From positions 1,488,001 through 1,552,000 of the forward strand of contig ML978129.1 in the NCBI GenBank assembly GCA_010015805.1: a DNA stretch of 64,000 bases, in the 5' to 3' direction. Both the position numbers and the translations under genes were made by a program. The notes beneath the pieces were generated by a model. The model did no database searches. It saw nothing but the letters and a program-made list of their open reading frames with translations, and was not told where the DNA came from. Shown here piece after piece: positions 34,048 through 44,902 of the stretch (the first letter of the stretch is position 1; every line of letters begins with the position of its first letter). Source of the stretch: Rhizodiscina lignyota. Taxonomy: Eukaryota; Ascomycota; Dothideomycetes; Aulographales; Rhizodiscinaceae.

Positions 34048-35118
34048 ATGGGCTACTGGGGCTTCAAACTCTTTCAGTCCGATCATGAGATCAAACTTCT
34101 GCAAGAGGTTCTAAAAGATGCAGAGAAAATGTTCGGATACACCGACGATGGACCTGATCCGTATGCCTTTCCGCGAAACTTGAGTGCGAACAGGGGCGCA
34201 GGACTACGACGCATGCTTGAGAAGTACGAGAAAGACCCAGAGAAGTCGATGAGTGGTCGCGATCATAAGATCATCATCTTGATTGCCTCGGCGATGGAGG
34301 GTGGTGTTGCATACCTTGATGAAGACATCCGCGAACTTGCTCGCATGAAGACCGAGAAGCTCGGTATTCCACAAGAGTCAAAGGATCAGATGTGCAAGGC
34401 ACTCGACAACTACATACCTTTCGTGGCCTGGGAATTTGACAGCCTTGGACTGAACGATACCCTAGTTAAGTTTGAACTCGACCGCATTGCTCGCGGCATA
34501 CCTACAGAGTAAGGTTGCCTCTGATGTCGCATTTGCTGATTGTATACTAATGTGACCAGTGCTCCCGGCGGCATCAACGTGATTCCAGATGTCAGCTGCT
34601 GCCCAGGAATGGAACAGCACAAGCTATCTACGTTGCACTCCGTCAAGTCCATACTCGACAATATCAGCCCTGAACAGCACAAGCTAGTTGAGAGTTTTAT
34701 GATTGCCGGTCAATCAGGATCTGCTCCGTCTCAAGAGGCTATCAAGGCAACGTCCGACATGATGAAAACCGTCTATGGCTCTCAGACATCCATGACAGAA
34801 GACGAGATGACGCAAATGCTGGATTATGCTTTCCCGAAGAATCGACATGGTGTCCACGTTGCACCCCGAGTGTGCAAAACTTGTGGCATTCATGAAACTG
34901 AACTCAAGAATAATGGGAAGCTCAAGCGGTGTGCCAAGTGCCAGAACGATCAATCCTTGTACTGCAATCGAGAATGCCAGAAGAAGGACTGGAAGGATCA
35001 CAAGCGAGTCTGCGGGAAGGAGAATCGGACAGAACCGTCTTCCGCTCTTCGGCCAACTCGATACGTTGGTACTGACTACGTCGGCGGCCATGCGATGATC
35101 TACGCTCGAACGCAATGA
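34048..35118 (+). CDS. MYND zinc-finger protein
   Basis: Two exons, 34048-34508 and 34560-35118, with a 51-nt intron give 339 residues. The C-terminal MYND finger is complete: VCKTCGIHETE, KRCAKCQNDQSLYCNRECQK and KKDWKDHKRVC supply the Cys/His ligands in the usual C-x2-C, C-x2-C, C-x3-C, H-x3-C order. The N-terminus MGYWGFKLFQSDHE resembles the start of small proteins of a family sharing an MGxWG..F..D pattern. The middle is alpha-helical without a recognised catalytic domain, and no SET domain is present. MYND fingers bind proline-rich partners, so the likely role is a protein adaptor. A CRE palindrome lies upstream. Confidence 0.82.
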
Positions 35119-36241
35119 TCGGTAAGGACAACCTGAAGTTGGGAGGAAGTTGTGGTGTGCGACAAGTTTGATGAGGACAAATAGTCCAAGGTTGCACGCT
35201 CTGGGGTTGTTCCAACTTCTTGCTATACACTGCAGAGGTTGACATGAGGATGGCGATGACTGGCTGCACTTCTACATTAGAGACAGGAGTGGTTCAATTT
35301 GCTGAAACGCTTAAATACAAAGCCAAAGCCTTTCAATCTTAAGAGCTGATTTATTGACCGGCCATTACTCCGTAAAACACTCGTAAGCCTCCATGATCAT
35401 CATTGTCGCGCAAGGCTGTTTACGATAGGCAGCCGAACCGAATCCGAAGGGAAACGGAGCAGAGAGCCCCCATCGATATACCAAGAAGTGAATATGGCAT
35501 AGTCGATCCAAATGCATTGATTCTTCGTCCAATTTAGAAGAGAATAGGAATGTGGAGTGAAGAAAGCGATCACGTTGCGGATCAGCGCGGAGACAGCTCG
35601 CCGAAGCAAAAGCGCCCTGGTGTCTCGAAACAGTTCCTGCAACAAGCCACTGTCATCAACCACATCTGATGCAGCCCGCAACCCAGATGCGGTATCGTCT
35701 GTTTATCATCTTTCCAGCGTCGTTCCACACCTGTCCTCTTTCGTCGGCGTCCTTGAACAGGAGAGGTGCAGGTGCCTCCTTCTAAAACTAATTCGCATGA
35801 AGTCTTCTCGCCCGAACATGGATGCGTTCAGACGCGGAGTGCTGAGTAGAGGCTCGAAATGCTCAATGTTTCCAAAGCCCCACAGCCCATTGATCTATCT
35901 CAGCTATCAGAGCTCAACTTCTTGCCCTCTGGACCCAGAGACCATTGCCGTGGATATGTGCGACACGCTTTCTCACGCCGACAATCTACCCTGACAGCTC
36001 TCGCTCTGCATTCGCAGCGGCTTTTCCTTTTCATTTATCCTTTAGCTCTCACTCGTACTCTTCGCAGACATTTACTTTCTCTAGTGCTAAAGTCGAGGGA
36101 CAGCAAGCCGGACTCCTCCTCACCACTCTCTTCTTCCGCGATGCCTCACTTCCATTCGTAGTGGACGGCGACTGGCGACAGTGTTGTTTTGATTGGTCTT
36201 TTCTCGCGCCTATTCGGTATTCATCTCGATCGCGGGTCGCC
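35119..36241. other. Intergenic region upstream of the receptor-like gene
   Basis: This spacer of about 1.1 kb lies between two plus-strand genes. A frame at 35557-35994 (about 145 codons) and frames running into the receptor start show no recognisable domain and look like leader sequence. No RNA gene or repeat was seen. Confidence 0.5.
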
Positions 36242-37820
36242 ATGTCTCTACCCGGCAGCATGCCAGCTGGCATGACTGCTATGGATATGGCGAATTATAC
36301 ACCAGATCGTATGGGAGTTGAAGGAGAAGGCTTTTCTGGATCGGGAAGCTTGTCACCTCTACCCGGAGTTCTTCGACATGGCCTTCCTGCGGTGTCCTTC
36401 TTCGGCTTCCTGTCGTTCTTTCTCTCATTATCGCTTTTAATATACTTGCTTTGGAAGCTCCGACTATGGCGTCAACAAGCTGATACGCCCCATCCATTCA
36501 ATCAATTCATCATACTCATATTAAACTTACTCTTCGCCGACATTCAGCAGTCGTTGGCCTTTCTGCTCAACGTCCAGTGGGTCGCGCACGACATGATAGA
36601 CGTCTCCAGCCCGACATGCTTTGCTCAAGGCTGGTTTGTGAGCACAGGTGAGAAGAGGTGCACCTTAACTCTTTTGTTCCCACTCACTCTATCTAGGCGA
36701 CCTCGCCAGCGGGGTCTGGTGTCTTGCAATCGGATTGCACACCTTCGCATCAGTACTCTTTAATAGAAGACTTTCACGATTCGGATTCTACGCCACTATA
36801 GTGTCACTTTGGTCCTTCATCTATGGTTGCGCGATACTCTCTGTGGCATTATACCCAAAGGACATTTATGTTCGGGCTGGGGCATGGGTAAGTCACCTAT
36901 TTCAAATATGTTCGAGTACCGCTGATCTTGTATCCAAGTGCTGGGTTAATGACCAATACTCCGACATTCGTCTCTACCTTCACTATCTTTGGATCTTCAT
37001 TGCAGAGCTGGGAGTGATCATCATCTATCTCGCCATCTTTCTCGTCCTTCGCGTTCGTATCCGGGCCGGCTTCTACTCGGAGACCTTTGCTAAGAGGGCA
37101 AAATCCGTTGCAATGCTCATGGCCGTCTATCCTGCCGTATACGTAGTTTGCACACTGCCACTCGCATCCGCACGAACGGCTGCAATGGCAGGCCGCGATG
37201 TATCTCTTGCACATTTAGTTGTTGCTGGCGCCATGATCACCAGCAATGGTTGGCTTGATGTCCTACTATACGCCATGACGCGCAAAATCCTCATTTTCAG
37301 CGATGATCCGCCAACTGAAGACTGCGGCATTGCTACGTTCCAGCTCCCTTGGGAATCTACAACCCGCTTCGGAACGTTCACTTTCATCACAGCGGACTGT
37401 GAAAAGAGCTCCAAGTGCGGGAGCATCTTCCGATCATTATCACTTACACGCAAGAGCAGCAAGTCCAGCAGTCAGGAGTCGCTTGCGCCAAGCGGAATTG
37501 TCATGCATGTCAGTTCTGACGAGACGACTCAGACTAACGACGACCCTGCAGGCAAAGAACCGAGTTTGGGCTTTGCCAATTATAGCCGCAGAGAGCTTAA
37601 AGAGAAGAAGATGGGATTGTTCTCTCCGCATACGCAATCTCTAAGCCGTGGGAAATCCGTAAGAGCCCAGACTACGGTCGACGTTACGAATACTCCGATG
37701 GATGTGGAAGACCTAAAAGAGATGCGGGAAACAGAGAGGAGAGAGGAAGACGCAATGCATATGCCATTGGACGAGGACGACATGAATCTGGACTTCCAAA
37801 CAAGACCGGAAGGATTGTAA
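36242..37820 (+). CDS. Seven-helix receptor-like membrane protein (fungal GPCR-type)
   Basis: Three exons, 36242-36647, 36697-36887 and 36939-37820, with introns of 49 and 51 nt give 492 residues. Seven hydrophobic helices lie between about residues 45 and 335, after a roughly 40-residue Gly/Met-rich extracellular N-terminus. Blocks such as FNQFIILILNLLFADIQQSL (helix 2), GVWCLAIGLHTFASVLFNRR (helix 3 and its cytoplasmic end) and NGWLDVLLYAMTRKILIFSD (helix 7) resemble fungal cAMP/glucose-receptor-like GPCRs, perhaps the GprM or Git3-like groups. The long cytoplasmic tail is Ser/Lys-rich, as expected for phosphoregulation. Ligand and G-protein partner are unknown, and the class assignment is tentative. 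Confidence 0.8.
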
Positions 37821-38022
37821 GATTAGGGATTCTCTGCGATCCCATTGAGGGAATCATAGTCGGTCTTTAATAAAAAGCACTGGTGCTTCAACAATGTAAC
37901 CTTCGGGATAAAAGTTTAATGAAAGCAGACTTTCCTTCTTGGACTTGTGCAATCAACCAATCGTATTTTGTTTCGCTTCTTCATTTACATCGTATTTAGG
38001 CAATGCCGTTCCATCCCTCACC

Positions 38023-38326
38023 TCATGCGCCCTCCGACTCGGCCATCAACCCCTTCAAACCCTCCAACTCCTTCAATCGCACCGCAAAATGGCTCCCTAT
38101 GGCTTCCTGCCCTTCGCTCTCCTCCGCAGCTTTCATAACCGTCTTGGTTTCCTCCTCTTCCTCCTCAATAGCATGAACTCCTCCTCTCACCAAACCAGCA
38201 AATTGATCAAGCGCTTCTGCCTCGTTGCGGGGATGTGGCGCTGCTTAGTGCAGATTCTTACCAATTTTGCTCGTCGACGCCTGGTTTCGCATCATGCATA
38301 ATGCCAGCTTTGGCGAGCCAGTCCAT
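38023..38326 (-). CDS. Short unrecognised gene downstream of EXO1 (exon join unresolved)
   Basis: The minus strand has two coding-like stretches. From the ATG at 38326 it reads MDWLAKAGIMHDAKPGVDEQ. From about 38245 to the TGA at 38023-38025 it reads RNEAEALDQFAGLVRGGVHA, then a Glu-rich run, then KELEGLKGLMAESEGA. A strong donor-like GTAAGA lies at about 38264 and CAG acceptors at about 38244 and 38220, but no pair both keeps the frame and leaves an intron of normal size. A GC donor at about 38282 would keep frame with a 40-nt intron. The acidic, helical C-terminus looks real. No family is recognised. It could instead be the end of a longer gene. Confidence 0.4.
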
Positions 38327-38594
38327 CGTCTTCTGGAGAGGCGAACATCTAGTAAGGCGCAGTATTCGTATTGCCGCCTATCTACGTATTTATCTTACAC
38401 AGTGTTTGTTAAGAAGCAAGATGCAAGGCAGCCGTCTGCATAACCCTCAAGGGGACAGCAATAAAGCAATCGGGCGAATATTTCTAGCCCGAGTTCGTAC
38501 CATCTGTAGGCTGTCATTAGCCCACACAGTAAAAGAAAAGGAGCAGCCACATCCAGGCGCTCAAGACGTATCATTCCTCATTCCGGCGCATATA

Positions 38595-41012
38595 TTAATG
38601 CAAACAAGCAGCCGATCCACCTTCAAATGCAAACCTCCTCAAATTCATTCTGTTACGCTGCTCGTCAGGCGACACTAACCCGGCCTGATCACCCTCTTCA
38701 TCACTTTGACCACTAGACTCGTCTTCACTATTTGGCACAAGCATAAGATCTTCACTACCTTTCGCGCGCTTCGTGATTTGGATGTCTCGACTTACAAAAG
38801 ACATGTTCGTTGCAGGACTTCCTGCAACAACGACGGTCTCTGCAACGCGCTGCCATGCTGAGTCCTCAATTTCAGGCTCCTCGGTAGCCTCATTCTTTTC
38901 TTCTGTTGTACCAGGGCTGCCCTGGCACTTATCATTCTCAGTGTATTGCTCATCGGCGTGCACTGTGAGCTTCCTTGACGAAAGTCGTCCGCCAACAGAC
39001 TTTTTCGACTTGTATGAGAACTTCTCTCGTAAGCCTTGGATCTCCTTGGCCAGATAAGCGTCGAAGGTAACTGCCTCGTGGGAATCATCTTTCGTCTTTG
39101 GGGATTGCGCTTCTTGACTGCCTCCAACTGATGTTGCTGGCGTTGAAGATCGTCCAACTCCTTGCGAGTCTCCAGAATCACCAGATCCACGGCTAGTATT
39201 CGAGTCTTGACTGTCATCTTTGTTGTTCCGTCCCAGGACCCGAGCGCCGTCCTCAAAAACAGTCATGTGCTTCTTCACCCTACGAGGCGATGGTTCAGCC
39301 GTGTTGATCGTAGAAGAGTCGGCAAGCTCTGCCATCGCGTCTTCAATTGAATCATCGGACCACAAATTGACTTCGGCTCTTGCGGTTCTCTTTCCACCCT
39401 TAGGTGATCGCTTTACGGGAGTCGACGCCGAGCGCCTAGGAGATTTGAAGAACTTGCTTCGCTCCTCAGTCTCACCAACGCCAGCTGGAGTCGGCGTGTC
39501 TCCCAATGGAACTTCGGAACAAAGACGCATCCGTTTCGCTGGTTGCGATGTCGCTCCGTGTCTCACAGCAGAATCTGAGAACACTCGTCTCGATGGTTGC
39601 GAAAAGGTGGCCGGAAGTGAATTTCGATACACTCTTGGCTGTAGTGGAGGTCGAGGGTTTGGAGCTGGGCTCGCAGACCAGGCACCGTTATTTTGCTGTT
39701 GCTCGAGCAGCTGCTGTTGACTTGGAGAAGGCGTGAAGCTGTTTGGATCTAGCTCGGCAAGCGGAATGCGGCGAGCTTTGAAGAACGAGTCAATGGTAGT
39801 CGACTTCTTGCCATCAGGGGTCTGGATATTGTTCTCCTGGCCAATAAAACCCGACAATGACGTCCTGGAGCCTGAGCGTGGAGTGATGAATCTAGCGAGA
39901 GGAATAATCGGTTCCTTCGTATGAGGGTGTAGATTTCCCTTTGAGACTCCAACTGCAATGCTTGCATCGACACACTGGCCGATAAACGGCAAGTCTTCCA
40001 GAGCAATGGTGTCTGGGACCACAGTGCAGTTCACCAGTTTCTGCTCCAGAGGGCAAAATACCCATTGATACAAGAATGTTCGATCGGCGTTCTCGAAATT
40101 CTCCAAGTAGTCCTTTGGTATCGAAAATTTTCCGTCAAATTGAAGAGCCCGCATGATTCTTTCCACAGTCTTATGTCTCCTCACTAGTCCATGGGCGGTC
40201 TTCAGACCCAAGCTCTTGATGTTTGGCAGATAATCGCACCCGCTCAAGATTGCCATTCGTCGAAATTCGACGTCACTCCAGCCAACCAGGCTGCCTTCCT
40301 TGCAAGCAGTGAAGTCGTCGCGCCTAATCATCACGCATTCGCCATATTGATCGAGTTTCGTCAGCAGGACCCGCGCGCCGAAAACAAGTAGATCAGAGTC
40401 CTCGGAGATGATGCCATCAATGATGCCTTTGCGCTCCAGATATGCCAGTTGACTATCCGCCTCGTATGGTGCGACCACATATTGGATGCCTGCCTTCTTC
40501 AACTCCTCAATAAGCATACGCGCCATTTCTGGAGTCACATCCACCGCCTTCTGCAACTCTTGCTGTGCTTGTGACGCTTTTCCTATGTTCAAGAGATCGA
40601 GGCCAGCCTTGCGAGCTTCTTTTCGGCGGGCGGCGCGCTCGTGTTCGGTGCCAGCTTTGCTGGGGAGGTAGTCCCCATCGAAGACCAGATATGGCTTGAT
40701 CCCGAAATGCACTAGCATGCGGACTCGGGACATGGCGAATTCAACATATCTACGATTATGTTAGCCTCGCGTACCATCTATTGCGAGTGCAAATTGGGCT
40801 GTACTTAGTCGTTGGCCTGCCCAAGGCAAGGTCGACAGCGCACGATACAGTGCCTCGGTGAAGCCATCCGTAGGCATCGACGCCTAACGTCTGGCCTGCG
40901 AACTTCTTCAGATGGCACGGTTTGTGGATCGATTTGAGAAACTGCAAGAGGCCTGCTATGCATCAAAATTCGCTGAATATCAAGTGTACCCGCGCTCACC
41001 TTGAACGCCCAT
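38595..41012 (-). CDS. EXO1: Exonuclease 1 (5' flap/exonuclease of the FEN1/XPG family)
   Basis: Three exons, 41012-41000, 40952-40805 and 40749-38595, with introns of 47 and 55 nt give 771 residues. The first exon is only 13 nt (MGVQ plus one base). The nuclease core keeps the metal-binding and catalytic acids: GVDAYGWLH with Asp30, LVFDGD, YEADSQLAYL, SEDSDLLVFG and the helix-hairpin-helix entry SGCDYLPNIKSLGLKTAHGL. Exo1 resects double-strand-break ends and removes mismatch-containing strands with the MutS/MutL proteins in the nucleus. The C-terminal half is long, Ser/Pro-rich and charged, as in other fungal Exo1 proteins where it binds mismatch-repair partners. The gene is divergent from the cytochrome b5-ACAD gene. 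Confidence 0.94.
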
Positions 41013-41573
41013 CTTGCAGTCGAAGATGACGGTTGGACTCTAAAATTCCGACGAATATCACTTGCTTGATCGCATTGCCTGATAGGACGGATAGGCCTTG
41101 AAAATACGCGGTGCAAGATGTAGGATGAAGTGAAGGTCTGAAAGATGAGTGAAAGTTGAGTGAAAGTTGAGTGCAAGACGCGTGCGAACTTCAAGCGAAG
41201 AGCGAGTGACGCGCTGCCAACATCCTTGCATCGAGGACGACAGGGATACTCTCCAGCGATACCTCCCCCCAAACCCTGTCTAGTCTAGTCTAGGTACATA
41301 GTACCCCCGTACCTATGTATGTACAAAAGATTAGTAGTCTGCGCTGCGGCACCGACCTTCGACAAGCCTCGGCCTTCCGAGGTAACCAATGGCACGATTG
41401 GCTTTTGTCAGTCCCATGAGTATAGAGATGGAGCATTGCTCATTTATTCTTCTCTTTAAGTCTCTCATCCTTTCTTCCATTAGGTCCTACAATTCCTAGG
41501 TGCCTTTGAGCCGAAGCAGCTGATACTGTATCAATTCTCTTTGCGATTTCCACTGCTGTCTCTTTGGTTCAAC
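41013..41573. promoter_or_regulatory. Divergent promoter of EXO1 and the cytochrome b5-ACAD gene
   Basis: This 561-bp spacer contains an ACGCGT MluI cell-cycle box at 41178-41183, about 166 bp upstream of the EXO1 start. It also has an 11-bp tandem repeat (GAGTGAAAGTT at 41147-41157 and 41158-41168, then a partial third copy), a TAGTC tandem near 41278-41291 and an imperfect palindrome (GTACATAG pairing with CTATGTAT) at about 41292-41325. Cell-cycle control of EXO1 through the MCB is an inference from yeast. Confidence 0.4.
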
Positions 41574-43112
41574 ATGCCACACGAGACACTTACGCGCGAA
41601 TCTGTGGCGTCCCACAACTCTGCTGACGACCTCTGGATCATAATAGATCACAAAGTATACGACCTCTCCGACTTCGTCGATGCGCATCCTGGCGGCTCCG
41701 TTGTCCTCGAGCAAGTTGCAGGCACAGACGCAACTACCGCATTCTACAACCTCCACAGACATGAAGTCTTGCAAAAGTTCAGTGACTTCTGCATTGGCGT
41801 GCTAGAAGGGGAGAAACCAGAAGTGGTGGATCCGCAGCCAGGAGACCTGAGTGTGGTGCCATATGCCGAACCGCTATGGCTGAGACCGCAGTTCAAGAAC
41901 CCATATTTCAAGGATAGCCACAGGAGGTTGCAGAAGGCGATGAGAGAGTTTGTGGACAAATACGTCAAACCAGAAGCACGAGAGAAGGAGCAGGATGGCA
42001 CATACGTCTCGCAGGAGCTCATCGACCGTATGGCGGAGACAAATATACTCGCAATGCGCATGGGACCTGGCAAACATCTTCACGGACGGCAATTGCTCGG
42101 AGGCGTGGTGCAGGGCGAGGAGTTCGATTACTTCCACGACCTGGTTGTATCGCAAGAGATGTGCCGTACAGGCGCGAGAGGCTTCAATGATGGCAATATG
42201 TCAGGCATGGTCATCAGTCTTTCTGCGGTTCATCAATGGCTCAATGACAAGGCTTTGATGAAGCAAGTCTCCGACGACGTCCTCTCTGGAAAGAAGAAGA
42301 TAAGTCTAGCCATTACGGAAGCTTTCGCGGGAAGTGATGTAGCTGGCATAAGGACGACAGCCGAGAAGACTCCAGATGGCAAGCACTACATAATCAATGG
42401 CACGAAGAAATGGATTACGAACGGCATGTTCTCTGATTATTTCGTCACGGGGTGTCGCACGAAGAAAGGATTTTCTGTCATCCTCGTCCCTCGAAGCGAC
42501 GCTGTCGAAACGAAACCCATAAAGACGTCTTACTCTTCTGCTGCAGCCACCACATTTATTGAATTTAACAACGCGAAGGTGCCCGTTTCGCATCTCCTTG
42601 GCGAAGAGGATAAAGGTTTCACTGTCATCATGAGCAACTTCAACCATGAAAGGTGGATGATGTGCTGTGCAACAATTCGAACCATGCGCACAGTGACCGA
42701 AGAATGTTTCAAATGGGCGAATCAGCGCCTTGTCTTCGGCAAGAGGTTAATAGAAGAGCCTGTCATCCGGCAAAAGATAGCCAAGATGATCTCGCACTGC
42801 GAGGCTGATCAGGCTTGGTTGGAAAGCATCACTTATCAGATGAACAACTTGAGTTATGCACAGCAGTCTAAGGCCCTTGGTGGGCCAATTGGCTTGCTCA
42901 AGTCATTCGTAACTCGAAGCGCACATGAGATTGCCGACGAGGCTGTCAACATATTTGGCGGGCGAGGTCTGACACAGACCGGTATGGGTTCCATCGCCGA
43001 GCAGTTCCATCGGACATACAAGTTTGATGCGATATTGGGTGGAGCAGAGGAGGTTCTGGCCGATCTCGGTGTTAGACAAGCGCTCAAAGGTTTCCCAAAA
43101 GCTATGCTTTGA
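41574..43112 (+). CDS. Cytochrome b5 / acyl-CoA dehydrogenase fusion protein
   Basis: This is a single exon. I chose the ATG at 41574 (MPHETLTRESVASHN, 512 residues) over the in-frame ATG at 41541 because the cytochrome b5 domain begins there. Residues about 5-80 are a cytochrome b5 domain with the heme ligand His of HPGGSVVLEQVAGTDAT and the second His in the NLHRHEVL segment. Residues about 110-505 are an acyl-CoA dehydrogenase with the FAD-binding TEAFAGSDVAGIRTTA and KKWITNGMFSD blocks, a C-terminal FGGRGLTQTGMG helix and AILGGAEEVLADLG, whose Glu pair sits where ACADs place the catalytic base. The fused heme domain suggests electron transfer to or from the flavin. Substrate and compartment are not evident, and no targeting peptide is seen. 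Confidence 0.92.
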   Translation: MPHETLTRESVASHNSADDLWIIIDHKVYDLSDFVDAHPGGSVVLEQVAGTDATTAFYNLHRHEVLQKFSDFCIGVLEGEKPEVVDPQPGDLSVVPYAEPLWLRPQFKNPYFKDSHRRLQKAMREFVDKYVKPEAREKEQDGTYVSQELIDRMAETNILAMRMGPGKHLHGRQLLGGVVQGEEFDYFHDLVVSQEMCRTGARGFNDGNMSGMVISLSAVHQWLNDKALMKQVSDDVLSGKKKISLAITEAFAGSDVAGIRTTAEKTPDGKHYIINGTKKWITNGMFSDYFVTGCRTKKGFSVILVPRSDAVETKPIKTSYSSAAATTFIEFNNAKVPVSHLLGEEDKGFTVIMSNFNHERWMMCCATIRTMRTVTEECFKWANQRLVFGKRLIEEPVIRQKIAKMISHCEADQAWLESITYQMNNLSYAQQSKALGGPIGLLKSFVTRSAHEIADEAVNIFGGRGLTQTGMGSIAEQFHRTYKFDAILGGAEEVLADLGVRQALKGFPKAML

Positions 43113-43368
43113 TTGCAACTGGGCTTATTTGGCTTTGAATTGTGTAAGATTCTAGAAGAAATGAACACAATTGTGTCCGACTGGTGAATATCTGCCCTCT
43201 CGTTCAGCACATTTGTGCAATTTGCGCATTCTTCAGCCATCCCGTTTCCATGCTGTACATCTCGCCGCGCCAGAAGACGAAAATAGAGAAAACTGTACAA
43301 ATCGAGGTTGTCATACCTCCCATGTCCACTACAGTTAACCTCCACTCTTGTCAGAACAGTCTGAGTGT

Positions 43369-44310
43369 TTAAGGTACACCTCGTCCAGAACGTGTCGCTT
43401 TCGCCAACTCGCTCTGAGCTGTGTTATCCGCATATCTCTGGTACAGCGGGAGAAAGTGCTCTCTTTCGCTTGTTGTCGCCTTGACACTATCGCGTCCTTC
43501 AATGGCCTTGACCCATTTTCTGTACCTGTTCCATACCTTCTCGTGCTCACCACCTTGACCTTCGGCCGGGATACCAAGCCCGCCTTTCATCAGGTCAAAT
43601 ACCCACAGCCGCACCTGAGGCATGTCGTTAGCGTTGGAAGATATTATATGAGTCCGTATCATGCTTACCGCCCAAGGTCCCATTTGGAAATCCACCAACC
43701 TGGGTTCTTTGCCCGAGAAATACGGTCCTTCTTCATCCATCTCCGCTGTCCATTCGCGCAGATGGCCGAGGAACTCCTGCCGCTTCTCATCCAAACCCTT
43801 CGTGTCACTGCTCGGCTGGAATTGGAGAAAGCGATGGAAGCTTGGAATGATCCGTGTGGTCACATAATCGGTCCAGATCCTTAGCCTTGCCCTTTCATGT
43901 GGGTCGTCAGGACGAAGGTTTGGTTTGTGATCCGGATATTCGTCTTCGAGAAATTCCATCACCACAGTCGACTCATAGAGCGGCTTGTTGTCGTGCTCGA
44001 GCGTTGGAACCAATCCTCGAGGGTTAAGCCGAAGAAGTGAATCAGGTTTGTGATAAGGGTTGACCTCAATGTACTGATAAGGGATATGTTTCTCCTCGAG
44101 AACCAGCCAGACTCGTTGTACGAATGGACAGAACCATCCTGAGTACAGCTTCAACGGAGCATCTCCCTGGTGTGCCTATCTAGTTCGTTAATCGAAAATG
44201 ATCGGAATACACAAAATACATTCCGTTCGTACATCGACTGTCTTCTTAGCCTCGGCTGAAGCGTGAGGATAGAACTCGGCATCAGGAATGCTCTGTTTTG
44301 GAGCGGACAT
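43369..44310 (-). CDS. Glutathione S-transferase, omega-like
   Basis: Three exons, 44310-44233, 44175-43669 and 43614-43369, with introns of 57 and 54 nt give 276 residues. The thioredoxin-like N-terminal domain has the omega-type active-site cysteine in LYSGWFCPFVQRVWLVLEEK and the glutathione-binding cis-Pro and Glu-Ser in LVPTLEHDNKPLYESTVVME. An all-helical C-terminal domain follows. Omega-class enzymes mainly reduce mixed disulfides and dehydroascorbate-type substrates. The second intron is 54 nt, has no in-frame stop and would add 18 residues if retained. I call it an intron from its GTAAGC donor, CTAAC branch site and CCTCAG acceptor. The gene is convergent with the cytochrome b5-ACAD gene, 256 bp stop to stop. 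Confidence 0.9.
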
Positions 44311-44902
44311 TGTGAATCAAGAGAGGATTGAAAATTAGTAAATACTTTCAATCACAGCAACATGTAAGTGAAGAAAGGGTAGAAAGGGCGCAATTTATAA
44401 GCAGACATGAAATTGGAAGGAACTGTTACGGAAATCGGCATTATGACGCCATTCGAAGAGTTCCACCATCATGACAAGTCAAATGTGGGCTCTTATTATG
44501 AACTCGCGGGTTTGAAGGTGTTTAAGGTTCTCACTGTTCGGTCTGAAATGCTTAGATTGAGAGAGCAACATAGACCTCTCCCCTGAGGTCTTTAATGACG
44601 AGGGAATTGAGCTGTTACTTAAAATAGTTAGCTCCATAATATTAACAGCGTAAAGTATATAGACTTAGTAGTATCCCGTCTCTACCTAACACGAACTCCG
44701 ACATAATCTCAAATACTTTGCGTAATTTTCACAACTTCACTTCTGACATCGTCTCTTGTTTCTAGTTTATATCAGTGAGAGGGTGCTAATTCAAGCATCT
44801 CAGACTGTTACTCTCTCAAATAGCCAGTGTCACTGTTCGAACTCGAACACGAGGCTGATCTTCGCCAGTCCAAAGAACGATTGAACAAATCACACGATAA
44901 GA
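44311..44902. other. Intergenic region upstream of the glutathione transferase
   Basis: This 0.6-kb spacer between two minus-strand genes is AT-rich around 44620-44700. It should carry the glutathione transferase promoter. Nothing else was recognised. Confidence 0.5.

Noticed and set aside
37939-38301. 120-codon plus-strand frame downstream of the receptor-like gene
   Set aside because: It is antisense to a minus-strand stretch with much better coding character (Glu-rich helix).
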